From Paratrimastix pyriformis (taxonomy: Eukaryota; Preaxostyla; Paratrimastigidae), in the NCBI GenBank assembly GCA_027972325.1, contig JAPMOS010000118.1, forward strand, positions 17,501-81,500: a stretch of DNA of 64,000 nucleotides, written 5' to 3'. The notes below the pieces were generated by a model, which searched no databases, was not told the origin of the DNA, and saw nothing but the letters and a program-made list of their open reading frames with translations. This document shows positions 39,980 to 52,003 of the stretch, piece by piece. The first letter of the stretch is position 1. Each line of letters begins with the position of its first letter. Made by a program: the position numbers and the translations under genes.

Positions 39980-40399
39980 TCACTTCTTCCCCCCCTCCGC
40001 AGCAGACTCCTCAGCGGAGCTCTTGCCACGGGCAGAAGAGGCGGCCGAAAAGAACTTCCGGCCGCCACGGCCACGGCCACGGCCACGAGTAGCACCCCGA
40101 GACCATCCTCGGACCGCGCCTCGAACAGCAGAGCCTCCGCGTCCGCGCGACGAGACCCAGTGTCCACTGCGGCCGCGGTGGGTGTTCGAGACGACGACGC
40201 GCGACCCATCTTCCAGAGTGAAGAGGCGCGTAGCGGCCTTGGGGTGATCGTAGCCTCGCTTGGCCGCGGTCAGACGCCGGTTGGCGTTGGAGACCGAGAG
40301 TTCCTTGCCCGGTTCCAGCGCGAGGGCTGTGTGCGGGCGCGTGTGGTGGTGTTGTGACAGAGGGGGGGAAAGGTAACATGACCTGTCTCCCCTCCCCAC
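39980..40399 (-). CDS. Small basic RG-rich ORF downstream of the second recombinase
   Basis: 139 codons. After a poor N-terminus the text reads ALALEPGKELSVSNANRRLT, AAKRGYDHPKAATRLF and DGSRVVVSNTHRGRSGHWVS. An Arg-Gly tail (RGATRGRGRGRGGRKFF) and an acidic/Ala end follow. RG-rich tails often bind nucleic acid. No homologue recognised; linked by position to the recombinase. Confidence 0.35.
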   Translation of the reverse strand: MGRGDRSCYLSPPLSQHHHTRPHTALALEPGKELSVSNANRRLTAAKRGYDHPKAATRLFTLEDGSRVVVSNTHRGRSGHWVSSRGRGGSAVRGAVRGWSRGATRGRGRGRGGRKFFSAASSARGKSSAEESAAEGGKK

Positions 40400-40596
40400 C
40401 CTTTGCTCCTCAAAATGGCAGGGAGGGCAAGGGTGGTGTCGGCAGGCTCAGGAGGTGGTGAGGCAGTGGGGCTGTAAGCCATGTGGTGCTCCACGCCACC
40501 AGGGAGGCGGGTGGGAGTATTTCTGGGGGTTTCGATGATTCCTCGCTTCAGCCTCGGAGCCTCGGCGAACGAGTAATCAATCTCGACGACCTTCAT
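40270..40596 (-). CDS. Short ORF starting in the shared motif (MKVVEIDYSFAEAPRL...)
   Basis: It starts at an ATG right after GTTTGGGAAG and reads MKVVEIDYSFAEAPRLKRGI, then IETPRNTPTRLPGGVEHHM and Pro/Thr-rich text. The first ~17 codons recur on the plus strand at 53,646-53,697. Conservation across two loci with the same upstream sequence suggests a real start, but the function is unknown. Confidence 0.35.
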   Translation of the reverse strand: MKVVEIDYSFAEAPRLKRGIIETPRNTPTRLPGGVEHHMAYSPTASPPPEPADTTLALPAILRSKGWGGETGHVTFPPLCHNTTTRARTQPSRWNRARNSRSPTPTGV

Positions 40597-40680
40597 CTTC
40601 CCAAACCCCCAGGAAAATAGACAGCATGCCAAAGGAATCACACTGCCTCCCAACTCGTGCCTGCCAAAAGGGGGAACCCC

Positions 40681-41940
40681 CTAGGGGTCCCCCTTGTCAG
40701 GTTCAGCGGCCCCCGACGTTTCATGAGGTTTGCTCCTGAACCGACCCGCCAACAGTGCCTCGTCGAAGCTATCCGTGACTCCTTCCACTGCACGACCATA
40801 GTGCATTTGGTAGGTGCTGGACCTGGAGCTCCAACGATACCTGGTCAGAATCTGTGGCAGTGGAATGCCCAGTGCAGCGGCTTTCGACGGGGCGGCTGAG
40901 CGAATTGAATGGGCACCCCACTGCAGGGGAATGCCTGCCACCGTCATCGTCACGCACGCAGTTCCGGATCCAGTCTGCCGAGATGGCTTTGCCCACCCTG
41001 CACTTCACTGAGTGATCCCGTGGAAAGACGAAGAAGGTGTCCGACACTGCCTGAGCTGGTTCCGTCGGCCGCTTGGTCAGCCACTGTTTCATGGCGCAGT
41101 GTAGGCACAGTGGGTTGTCGGGAGCCCCGACCACCTGGACCCATCGAATCTTGGTGTTGTGTGTCTCCTTCGGACACACCTTCAGCCGAACTGAGTCCCC
41201 GGCTGGCCGAACTCAAAGCGTGAGTCGGAAAAAGAGATCGAGGTCGTGTCCATGACCCTCAACCCCGCGATCTCCAACAAGCTGGCGACTTTACCAATGA
41301 GCCGATTTTGGTCAAGGGTCGCATTGTCGGCCCATTCCCCCTCGAGCAATTTCAAGAGATCTGCTAGGTCCCAGATCGGACCGAGGTCTTTGCCCCCCGC
41401 CGGTTTGTCCTTCCCGATGCCGGTGACGACTTGTTTCACCAGTTTGCCTTCCGGTGATAGAGGGTGGCCACTCATGGTGAAGAACATGGACAGTGCTGAG
41501 CGACGTGCCCCTGCTGAGCCCGAGCTGAGGTCCCTCTCCATGGCTTCATCCGCAATGAACGAGGCGACCTGGACCTCATTCTGGTCGGTCGCCTCCGTGA
41601 TCGGAGCCAGGTCTTTGAGCGCGCACCACTCTTCATAGCGGCGAATGATGTGTGAGTATTTCTTCGAGGTTTTCTCTGCCAATGACCTCTGAATGAAATA
41701 ACCTGCCGCTGCCGACAGCTCCGGATGCTTGGGGGCCCAAGCAGGTGCCTCATCTGAGAGCTTTTTCCGGGCTGTGGGTGTGGGTGTTGCGCGTCCTGGG
41801 GCAGGACCTTTCTTGCCCGGGCGGAACAGAGTTCCGTCCACGGGTGTCCCCGCGACGTTCTGGGCATCACAGGCCCCGCTCGTGGGTGCTTCCGACCGAC
41901 CCGGGGGGTTTGTCACACAGGACTCCGGGTGGTGCGTCAT
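40681..41940 (-). mobile_element. Second tyrosine-recombinase fossil (DIRS- or Crypton-type)
   Basis: On the minus strand the core-binding domain (GYFIQRSLAEKTSKKYSHII, SALSMFFTMSGHP) is followed by the catalytic domain, with LLEIAGLRVMDTTSI, then WGAHSIRSAAPSKAAALG and RYRWSSRSSTYQMHYGRA. It is broken, with about two breaks, and related to but clearly diverged from the recombinase at 30.3 kb. Small ORFs follow in the same direction, and a short gag-like frame (ERMIELTRLAMLTLVRKF) precedes it at about 42,030-42,250. Confidence 0.7.
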
Positions 41941-42607
41941 GGGAGTGGGGGTGGTGGTGCTCTTTGAGCGCAGAGACGCTGCCAGCTCGGCTCAGGTCAT
42001 GTCCTCTCCCGAGTCTGCGTCGACGTCTACAGCTCCCTGTCCCACTGTGGGATCAGGGGCTCGTTGCTCCCCCACCAGGCCTCCGGGTCGTCGAAGATCC
42101 GGGCTGGACCCATGGGGTGCAGCTGTCGGTCCTGGAACTTCCGGACGAGGGTGAGCATAGCAAGTCGGGTAAGCTCGATCATACGCTCGAGCGCGGTATC
42201 GGAACTCCGACGCGTGGTCTTGTTTGCCGTGTGGAGGTGTCTGAACATGTCGGGGGTGCCCGGCTCGATCGACCGTTAAAATATTCCAGTTCCTCCGGTG
42301 GGATCCACCATTGCCAGTTTTTTGGTCGGACCTCACCCCGGGGAGATATCCACCGGACAAATCGTGCGGTTTTGGAAAAAATGAATGGGCGGCCCAATTT
42401 CGAGCGTACGGACTACGCTCGATCGAACGGTCGAACATTGACTCAAGCGTATGTCCGGTGGGGGAGAGCCACCATACTGGTGGCTATCACCTCCGACCTG
42501 ACTTGGGTACCCATGAGGTGGGTATCTGCCGGACGGGGAAGCGATGACGTGTCAGATGAGCACCGCCGATAATCGAGTTTTCAAAAGCCCGCCGAAATCC
42601 CATAATT

Positions 42608-42680
42608 ATGTAGCTCAGCCGGTAGGACGTTTGATTCGAATGACCAAGGTCACGGGTTCGAATCCAGGCAATCCCAGATA
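42608..42680 (+). tRNA. tRNA-like sequence, probably decayed
   Basis: It contains an A-box-like TAGCTCAGCCGGTAGGACG and a perfect B box GGTTCGAATCC at the right spacing. The acceptor arms do not pair and the D stem is imperfect, so this is a pseudogene or tRNA-derived fragment. The anticodon is not reliable. Confidence 0.4.
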
Positions 42681-42703
42681 TTTTCTGAATGGACAAAAAG
42701 AAA

Positions 42704-42776
42704 CGCACCCGCGAGGGATCGAACCCATCGCCTTCAGTAAACGGAACTAGCATCTTACCGTTGGACTACAAGACCC
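42704..42776 (-). tRNA. Second tRNA-like sequence, opposite strand
   Basis: On the minus strand TAGTCCAACGGTAAGATGC (A box) and GGGTTCGATCCC (B box) are correctly spaced, and the 3' acceptor GCGGGTGC is present. The 5' acceptor does not match and the anticodon loop lacks a clear U33. It lies 25 bp from the other tRNA-like sequence, head to head. Confidence 0.4.
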
Positions 42777-43019
42777 GAAAAATTTACCATCTTCAAAACT
42801 GTATTTATAAAGAAGAGGAAAGAACAGCGGGGGTTACTGCGGCATGACGCGTGCAGGCCCTCACGTTGCGAGCCGACTCGTCTGCGGGGAGTGGTCGATG
42901 ACACGAGAGGGGAAGCGACGTGGGCGCGGAAGAGGGCGGAGGGGGCGGTGCCGGGCAGAGAGTGAAGAAGCAAAGAAGGGTTGCGGGGCAGAGAGGGAAG
43001 GATGTTCGGAGGGTGAAGA

Positions 43020-46000
43020 TGAAGGGCGGAGGGGCGGAGGGATGAGGGGCGGAGGGATGAGGGGCGGAGGGATGAAGGGCAGAGGGATGGAGGGCGGAGG
43101 GATGAAGGGCGGAGGGATGAGGGACGGAGGGATGAGGGGCGGAGGGATGAGGGGCGGAGGGATGAGGGGCGGAGGGATGAAGGGCGGAGGGATGAGGGGC
43201 GGAGGGATGGAGGGCGGAGGGATGAGGGCGGAGGGATGAGGGCGGAGGGATGAGGGGCGGAGGGATGGAGGGCGGAGGGATGGAGGGCGGAGGGATGAGG
43301 GGCGGAGGGATGAGGGCGGAGGGATGAAGGGCGGAGGGATGAGGGGCGGAGGGATGAGGGCGGAGGGATGGAGGGCGGAGGGATGAGGGCGGAGGGATGA
43401 GGGGCGGAGGGATGGAGGGCGGAGGGATGGAGGGCGGAGGGATGAGGGGCGGAGGGATGAGGGGCGGAGGGATGAGGGGCGGAGGGATGAGGGCGGAGGG
43501 ATGATGAGGGGCGGAGGGGCGGAGGGGCGGAGGGCGGAGGGATGGAGGGCGAAGAGATGAAGGGAGGGCGGAGGGATGAGGGCGGAGGGATGGAGTGAAG
43601 GGCGGAGGGATGAGGGACGGAGGGATGAGGGGCGGAGGGATGAGGGGCGGAGGGATGAGGGCGGAGGGTGAAGGGCGGAGGGATGAGGGGCGGAGGGATG
43701 GAGGGCGGAGGGATGAGGGGCGAAGAGATGAAGGGCGGAGGGATGAAGGGCGGAGGGATGAGGGGCGGAGGGATGAGGGCGGAGGGCGGAGGGGCGGAGG
43801 GACGAGGGCGGAGGGATGAAGGGCGGAGGGATGAGGGGCGAAGAGATGAAGGGCGGAGGGATGAAGGGCGGAGGGATGAGGGCGGAGGGGCGGAGGGATG
43901 AGGGGCGGAGGGATGAAGGGCGGAGGGACGAGGGGCGGAGGGATGAAGGGCGGAGGGATGAGGGGCGGAGGGATGAGGGGCGGAGGGATGAAGGGCGGAG
44001 GGATGAGGGGCGAAGAGATGAAGGGCGGAGGGATGAAGGGCGGAGGGATGAGGGCGGAGGGATGAAGGGCGGAGGGACGAGGGCGGAGGGATGAAGGGCG
44101 GAGGGATGAGGGCGGAGGGATGAGGGGCGGAGGGATGAGGGCGGAGGGATGAGGGCGAAGAGATGAAGGGCGGAGGGATGAGGGGCGGAGGGATGAAGGG
44201 CGGAGGGCGGAGGGATGAGGCGGAGGGATGAGGGCGGAGGGGTGAGGGGCGGAGGGATGGAGGGCGGAGGATGGAGGGCGGAGGGATGAGGGCGGAGGGA
44301 TGAGGGGCGGAGGGCGGAGGGATGGAGGGCGGAGGGATGAGGGCGGAGGGATGAGGGCGGAGGGATGATGAGGGGCGGAGGGGCGGAGGGGCGGAGGGGC
44401 GGAGGGATGGAGGGCGAAGAGATGAAGGGAGGGGCGGAGGGATGAGGGCGGAGGGATGAAGGCGGAGAGATGAAGGGCGGAGGGATGGAGGGCGGAGGGA
44501 TGAAGGGCGGAGGGATGAGGGACGGAGGGATGAGGGCGGAGGGATGAGGGGCGGAGGGATGAGGGGCGGAGGGATGAGGGGCGGAGGGATGAGGGGCGGA
44601 GGGATGATGAGGGGCGGAGGGATGAGGGGCGGAGGGATGAGGGCGGAGGGATGATGAGGGGCGGAGGGATGATGAGGGGCGGAGGGATGATGAGGGGCGG
44701 AGGGGCGGAGGGGCGGAGGGGCGGAGGGGCGGAGGGGCGGAGGGGCGGAGGGGCGGAGGGGCGGAGGGGCGGAGGGATGGAGGGCGAAGAGATGAAGGGA
44801 GGGGCGGAGGGATGAGGGCGGAGGGATGAAGGGCGGAGAGATGAAGGGCGGAGGGATGGAGGGCGGAGGGATGAAGGGCGGAGGGATGGAGGGCGGAGGG
44901 ATGAGGGACGGAGGGATGAGGGCGGAGGGATGAGGGGCGGAGGGGCGGAGGGGCGGAGGGGCGGAGGGGCGGAGGGATGGAGGGCGGAGGGATGAGGGCG
45001 GAGGGATGAGGGCGGAGGGATGAGGGGCGGAGGGATGAGGGCGGAGGGATGAAGGGCGGAGGGATGAGGGCGGAGGGATGGAGGGCGGAGGGATGAGGGC
45101 GGAGGGATGAGGGGCGGAGGGATGGAGGGCGGAGGGATGAGGGGCGGAGGGATGAGGGGCGGAGGGATGATGAGGGGCGGAGGGGCGGAGGGCGGAGGGC
45201 GGAGGGATGGAGGGCGAAGAGATGAAGGGAGGGGCGGAGGGATGAGGGCGGAGGGATGGAGTGAAGGGCGGAGGGATGAGGGGCGGAGGGTGAAGGGCGG
45301 AGGGATGAGGGGCGGAGGGATGGAGGGCGGAGGGATGAGGGGCGGAGGGATGGAGGGCGGAGGGATGAGGGGCGAAGAGATGAAGGGCGGAGGGATGAAG
45401 GGCGGAGGGATGAGGGCGGAGGGATGAGGGGCGGAGGGGCGGAGGGCGGAGGGGCGGAGGGACGAGGGGCGGAGGGATGAAGGGCGGAGGGATGAGGGGC
45501 GGAGGGATGGAGGGCGGAGGGATGAGGGCGGAGAGATGGAGGGCGGAGGGATGAGGGGCGAAGAGATGAAGGGCGGAGGGATGAAGGGCGGAGGGATGAG
45601 GGGCGGAGGGCGGAGGGATGAGGGGCGGAGGGATGAAGGGCGGAGGGACGAGGGCGGAGGGATGAAGGGCGGAGGGATGAGGGGCGGAGGGATGAGGGCG
45701 GAGGGATGAAGGGCGGAGGGATGAAGGGCGGAGGGATGAAGGGCGGAGGGATGAGGGGCGGAGGGATGAGGGCGGAGGGATGAAGGGCGGAGGGATGAAG
45801 GGCGGAGGGGCGGAGGGCGGAGGGATGAGGGCGGAGGGATGAGGGGCGAAGAGATGAAGGGCGGAGGGATGAAGGGCGGAGGGATGAAGGGCGGAGGGGC
45901 GGAGGGATGAGGGGCGGAGGGATGGAGGGCGGAGGGATGAGGGGCGGAGGGATGAGGGGCGGAGGGGCGGAGGGATGGAGGGCGGAGGGATGAGGGCGGA

Positions 46001-47330
46001 GGGATGAGGGCGGAGGGATGAGGGGCGGAGGGATGAGGGCGGAGGGATGGAGGGCGGAGGGATGGAGGGCGGAGGGATGGAGGGCGGAGGGATAGAGGGC
46101 GGAGGGATGAGGGGCGGAGGGGCGGAGGGGCGGAGGGGCGGGATGAGGGGCGGAGGGCGGAGGGATGAGGGGCGGAGGGATGAGGGCGGAGGGATGAGGG
46201 GCGGAGGGGCGGAGGGGCGGAGGGGCGGGATGAGGGGCGGAGGGCGGAGGGATGAGGGGCGGAGGGATGAGGGCGGAGGGATGAGGGGCGGAGGGGCGGA
46301 GGGATGAAGGGCGGAGGGATGAAGGGCGGAGGGATGAAGGGCGGAGGGATGAAGGGCGGAGGGATGAGGGCGGAGGGATGAGGGGCGGAGGGGCGGAGGG
46401 ATGGAGGGCGGAGGGATGAGGGCGGAGGGATGAGGGGCGGAGGGATGATGAGGGGCGGAGGGATGATGAGGGCGGAGGGGCGGAGGGATGGAGGGCGAAG
46501 AGATGAAGGGAGGGCGGAGGGATGAGGGCGGAGGGATGAAGGGCGGAGAGATGAAGGGCGGAGGGATGGAGGGCGGAGGGATGAAGGGCGGAGGGATGGA
46601 GGGCGGAGGGATGAGGGACGGAGGGATGAGGGCGGAGGGATGAGGGGCGGAGGGGCGGAGGGGCGGAGGGGCGGAGGGACGAGGGCGGAGGGATGAGGGG
46701 CGGAGGGATGGAGGGCGGAGGGATGAGGGGCGGAGGGCGGAGGGGCGGAGGGCGGAGGGCGGGATGAGGGCGGAGGGGCGGAGGGCGGAGGGATGAGGGC
46801 GGAGGGATGAGGGGCGGAGTGGCGGAGGGATGAAGGGCGGAGGGATGAGGGCGGAGGGATGAAGGGCGGAGGGATGAAGGGCGGAGGGATGAGGGGCGGA
46901 GGGATGGAGGGGCGGAGGGATAGAGGGCGGAGGGATCGAGGGCGGAGGGATGAGGGGCGGAGGGGCGGAGGGGCGGGATGAGGGGCGGAGGGGCGGGATG
47001 AGGGGCGGAGGGCGGAGGGCGGAGGGATGAGGGCGGAGGGATGAAGGGCGGAGGGATGAGGGCGGAGGGATGAGGGCGGAGGGATGAGGGGCGGAGGGGC
47101 GGAGGGCGGAGGGGCGGAGGGATGGAGGGCGGAGGGATGGAGTGCGGAGGGATGGGGCGGAGGGATGAGGGACGGAGGGATGAGGGGCGGAGGGGCGGAG
47201 GGGCGGAGGGGCGGAGGGACGAGGGGCGGGATGAAGGGCGGAGGGATGAGGGGCGGAGGGATGAGCCGCGGAGGGATGAGGGGCGAAGGGACAGAGGGGG
47301 ATGAGAGGCGGAGAGAGTGAGAGGGGGATG
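43020..47330 (+). repeat. 4.3-kb purine-rich 14-15-bp satellite
   Basis: Hundreds of units of GGGGCGGAGGGATGA with GAGG/GAAGG/GATGGAGG variants and occasional GCGAAGAGATGAAGG units. Larger blocks repeat (for example GATGATGAGGGGCGG followed by a run of GGGGCGGA recurs several times). One strand is almost purely purine, so the minus strand is open in three frames for up to 1,700 codons; none is a gene. Confidence 0.95.
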
Positions 47331-47349
47331 AGGGGCGGGAGGCACTCAG

Positions 47350-48290
47350 GGGCGGACCAGCCCGACCTGGTCGAGATCGGTCCCCGGTGAAGCCCCTCGT
47401 CGGCCCTGACCCCGGCCCTGGCGTCAGTTCTGTGGAACTGAACTGCGCAGCTGAGCCACGCGTGCAACAGCCGACCACCGAGGGCCGGACTGAGGGCGGC
47501 GACAGGCTGCCCAACAGCGGCACCACCTCGCGGAGGACGGGGCGCCCGCGATGTGGATCGCCAAGTGACCGTCAGCCGCCTGCCGCCGACTTGGGCCGCC
47601 AGCAGCAGCGGGCTGACGGCCTCGTCGGAGCGCGCGCGCGCACCAGGCTCTTCAAGGGCCTCCGTGCGCTCGCCATTCTCGCAGACGTATGTACACCCAG
47701 GCTTTTCGTGTCGTCCGCGGACGACTGTGAGAACACAAGGGTGGGGTGGGGTGGGGCGGGGGGGAAGGAGGGAGGAGGAGGAGGGTATTCGTGGCAGGGT
47801 GGTGGCTGCACGGGGGAAGGCTCGCAGGCAGACCCTGGGAGGAACCCACGGCGGCCTGTGCAAATTCCGGGAGGACGGGGGCGGGACGCGGGCGGGGAGA
47901 GGCGATTGAGTCGAGGAGGACTAGCAGCCGCACCAGCGGGATCGGGTGCTGCGGGTGCCTGTGCGGGACGGTCGAGAGCACGAGCAAGCGGGCGGCCGGG
48001 GTGGAACCAGCGAACTGTGTGTGTGTGTGTGGGGGGGCGAATGAGGTATGGGGACGGAAGGATGAGCAGGACAGGAATGGGATACGGAAGGGGAGGAGGA
48101 GAGGGGGGTGGAGAGGGAGAACCTTTGCAGCAGCTGGTGAACCCGCACGCTGATCGGGGCTGCGAGGCCAGCTGGGCCAAAGACGAGCAGGCGAACGGGC
48201 TCAGGAGCAGGTGGACGGCCTTCTCGAGAAGAACGCGCATCGCCTATGGGTCCCCCATCAGCGCAGTGGAGACCCACGCGGGAGGGATGA
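47350..48290 (-). CDS. Possible host exons beside the purine satellite
   Basis: Minus-strand blocks look protein-like. About 48,125-48,290 reads [20 protein letters not shown] then [15 protein letters not shown]. About 47,350-47,690 reads [39 protein letters not shown] and [16 protein letters not shown]. They are separated by GC-rich simple sequence. The first block has a TAG (48,244-48,246) just before AMRVLL that would otherwise be in frame. A helical repeat protein is possible; no family is recognised. The satellite would then lie in an intron. Confidence 0.3.
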
Positions 48291-48312
48291 AAGAACAGCA
48301 CACCTCGTCCTG

Positions 48313-48374
48313 CCACCAGCCACCAGCCACCAGCCACCAGCCACCAGCCACCAGCCCCAGGGGGGGGGGGGGTA
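48313..48374 (+). repeat. (CCACCAG)n and a G-run
   Basis: Six to seven 7-bp units followed by a 13-base G tract. Confidence 0.9.
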
Positions 48375-48429
48375 GGGGAAGGAGATGCTGGTGGGGTCCG
48401 AAGTGGGGTGCTGGTGGGGTACTGTGCAT

Positions 48430-51400
48430 GTTCCCACCACTCCAAGTCCCTGTGTGACTCCTCCGAAAGGGTCACCAGTGCATGCCATCCCCCCTGCGCC
48501 TTGATCGCCGTGGACAGGTCGATGTTCAGGTTGCGCAGGTACAAGCAGGCCGGGCGAATCGTCTCCCTGCACGAAGACATGAACCCGATCACCGCCGCCA
48601 ATGATTTGGCTTTGATGGTGGTGCACTGTTGGGTGTTGTGCGCCATCTCTCTCACCTTCTGTGCCTTCTCGGGTGGGAGTGAGAGTGTCATCGCTCGAGT
48701 GTCGAGGACAAACCCCAGGAACTCCAGCATTTGAACTGGTTCCACTTGGGTTTTGTCCCAGCTGATCTCGAACCCGAGTGAGAGAAGGTGACGAAGGAGT
48801 GCCAGTGTATGCAGTTTGGTCTCCTGTGGTGACCTGCCCAACACCAGGAGGTCGTCGATGTAGTGGACTACCAAGATGCCGTGTCTCCGGGCTTCCTTGA
48901 TTGCCACTCTCATGGTCTTTGTAAAGATTCTGGGAGCCACATTCAGGCCGAATGGGAGGGCTTGGAAGCGATATTCCGTGCCCTCCCATTCGACTCCCAG
49001 GTATTTCCGGTGAGGTGGAAAGATCGGGATGTGAAAGTATGCATGTTTCAAGTCGATCTTGGTGGCCCACATCATGGGCTCCACCACGGCCCTCACCGTC
49101 TTCCACCCCTCCATTTTGAAGGAGGGGCAGAAGATGAAGTGATCAACCTCCATTTCCCGCCGGGCTTGGGCCGCCCAAAAATGGGAGATCTCATCCCTTT
49201 GTCCGACCCCCCCTGGATCGTTTTCAGTGCCGATATCCCAAGGTACTCCTGGACCACCGCCTCCAAGCCCAGTTTCTCCTCCCCCACCAAGTGGTAAGGG
49301 TCCCGGGACCACGCCCCCGGGTTGGGTGGGGGTCCCTTGAACGGGATGTGAAACCCTTCCGATACCACCTGTGCCACTTCCCGAGGTGGTCTGAGGGCCA
49401 ACCACTCCTCCCGGTGCCGAGCCAGCCTGCCTGCCAGTGGTCCCCGAGGTGGGTGCTGTGCCAGCAGCCGCAGTTTGGCCTGCTCCCGGTCCCATTGAGG
49501 GTCCAGTCCGAGAAGGAAGGGGTCCCTCCCCCCCAGGGGTTGGGACTGTCCCTCCCCCCCGGGCTGAGCCCCCCTGGGCCGTGTTATGGGGTGAGGCAGA
49601 GTTTCCCCTGAGGGGTGGGGGGTGAGTGGGTTCCCGAGTTGGGTGCCTGCCCTCCCGGGACTTGTCACCCTCCTCTGGTCCCGTGACGGGGGTGTGGGGG
49701 GAGAGCGGGGACAAGACGGGGCGGAGAGGAGAGGGAGTGCATGCAGGGTGGTGCGGGTGTGCTGGACAGACTGCTGCCGCCCTCCCTTGTTCTGGTCCCA
49801 CTCCCGGGCCAGGTAGGTCTTGCCCTGCCATTTGATCTGGCCGTTTTGGGGGGTTACTTTTATCGGCGCCACCCCCCAGGGGCGCCTGGTCCCCCCCCCC
49901 ACCCCCGCACTCGGACCGGAGGGGGTGGTGGGGACGCGAGTCGCTGCCACTGAGGTGCATGGGCTTCACCGCCAACGCTCGCGGAACGCGTGAGTGGGTG
50001 TTTCCGGGACCCTGCCTCGCAGACCTCCCTGCGTGTCCCCGCATTGGTGACCGCCTCTGACTGTGTATCGGTCCGTCCCGGGTTCACAAACCCCTCGCCC
50101 AAGGTCGGCGGATCCTTCTCGCCGGCCTCTGTGCAGCCCCCCACGTTCGGGGCCTCCGTGGGTGACGCTCGCCCCGCTGTGGTGATGACGACGCTAACCT
50201 GGGGTGTGAGTTGCTGTTCGAGTCCCCAACCTCGCAGACCTCCATGAGGGTTTCAGGTTTGCCCAACGAGATTGCTTCCGCATGTCCTTTCGTCAGCTCC
50301 GTGTGCTGCCCCTCTTCGGGGGTCTCCCTGTGAGTCGCCCCGCTGGCTGCGAGCTGTTCGACCAGCTTCCCCGCAGGTGTTTCGGGCTCCATCGACCCGT
50401 CCGAGCCTGGACTGGACCCAAGGGCCTGCCCCGACTGTGCCCCGGGTCTTGTTGTCCTGTCCTGCTCTGAGTGTGAGCGTGGGTGTGCGGTAGGGGTCAT
50501 ACAGACTGCCCCTCCGAGTGCTGGCGACGACGCTTGCGAGGGTGTGACTGGTGCTGGTGCGTCCAGAGCCGGTAGAACTGGTGCTGGTGAGGAATCGCAT
50601 TGATCGAGTCGTGTGGACGACAAAGATTTCAGACCAGAAGTTGTTTCCCCTTTAGCCACGGTTGTGCCGAGTGGAACACCACAAGGACTGGCTTCCCGGA
50701 CCAAAGACTGGGGAGTATCGAGTATTTCAGCATTGTGCGGTGCAAGTTCGTGAGCAGCAGACCCTTCACCCTTTCCTTCTTGCCGATTGTAACGTGTCTC
50801 TTGGCAAGACAAAGCCCCAGAGCGAGGAAAAAGGGGGGCTGCACCCGAATTGAATGCCAATGAGCCTTCTCTGACCCCAGTTGGTTGTTGTTGGCTCTGT
50901 GATGATAAGGCCAATAAGGTTGGTTGAAAAGCGTGCGCCAACGGAGGACCAGAGGGCAGACAAAATTCTGGGGACAGGAAGTGGGTTTTCTTGCGCCGTC
51001 TTGACTTTGGAATAACCCAGAGGTAGTCCGTGCTGTTTGACTTGGTGTTTTTGGGAGTGCCCGTGTCCACACACAGTGTGGCAGAGGAGGCCATGGGCAG
51101 ACCCGGGTTTAGTGGCTTTTTCCTGGCCTCGGTGGCCATCGTGGCTTTGTTCTTCAAAGCCTCCAGCTCGCTGGCCTCGATGATGCAGGCCTCGGGCATC
51201 TTCGTCCCGTCCTCCAGCCGGCACAGTGGGCGCCACTCGCTCCGGCGGAGGTCGCTAAGGGTCCTCGTCGTTTCCTTGAGGGCATCCAGAGCCAGGATGC
51301 CAAGGTTTCGAGCGGCCTCGAATGAGAGCTCAGACGGCGATGATGCCGTCGAAAGGTTGGCGAGTGCCACCAGAGTCTGTAGAGGGCGCATAGCGGAGAA

Positions 51401-51930
51401 CACCCCTGCTGTAGCCCGAGCCAGCGCGCTGTCCTGTTGAGTCGCCGCCTTCCGCAGGTCTGGATCAATGAGGCGCAAGGCACTAACTGGTGGTGCAACT
51501 GCCGGATCGGCCTTGCCTTGTTCTCGAAAGTTGGGAAACGCGCGGCCGACGTGAACAACGCGAGCGAATTCCTCTTGTGTCGGAGCTTGGCCGTTGGTTT
51601 GAAATAGATCTGTTGGAGAGTATCGAAGTAGTACAGTCCGCTCTCCTCTTGATCTTGATCGTTTTCACCTTCATTTTCTTCAGTATTAGGTGCACCCAAT
51701 ACAGCGTTGTCACCCTCCGCTCCAGTGTCGCCTTCAGGGTCAGGAGGTTGGGTTTGGGGGCCAGGGTCGGCCGGATGTTCAGGGTCAAGGGCGGGCCCCT
51801 GTTGCTGCTGGGTCTGTTGTTGTGGTGTTGCTTGTTGATCTGCTTGATCCATTCTTTGCCCAATAGGGATGCGTCTTGAAGCGTGCGAAACGCAAAAGGG
51901 CGGGTTCCACTATTCGTGTCATCTGACATG
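48430..51930 (-). mobile_element. DIRS-like retroelement fossil A: gag and reverse transcriptase
   Basis: On the minus strand the gag-type region (51,930 to about 50,090) carries LIDPDLRKAATQQDSALARA and a Gln-rich start. It is followed by a Pro-rich linker and a DIRS-type reverse transcriptase (about 49,250-48,450). The RT has ATKIDLKHAYFHIPI, LPFGLNVAPRIFTK, VVHYIDDLLVLG and LEFLGFVLDTRAMTLSLP. The copy is truncated beyond the RT: no RNase H end or recombinase follows. It is broken, with several breaks. The 110-bp shared motif lies at its gag end, inverted relative to its position near the recombinase at 40 kb, as expected for inverted terminal repeats. Confidence 0.75.
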
Positions 51931-52003
51931 GAATTTCTTTCTATTTGTGGTCAGTGCCGCTTTTTGCGTTGCCTGACGTGATGTCTATTTTCCTGGGGGT
52001 TTG
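51897..52003 (+). repeat. ~110-bp shared motif, plus-strand copy
   Basis: Matches 39,555-39,665 (minus). It is interrupted at GGGGGTTTG by the LTR element and resumes at 53,637 with TTTGGGAAG and the MKVVEID start. Confidence 0.8.

Noticed and set aside
42755-47863. Minus-strand ORFs of about 1,490, 1,570 and 1,700 codons (Pro/Ser/His/Leu repeats)
   Set aside because: They only translate the purine satellite, which lacks stops in all three minus frames; three overlapping giant ORFs cannot all be genes.
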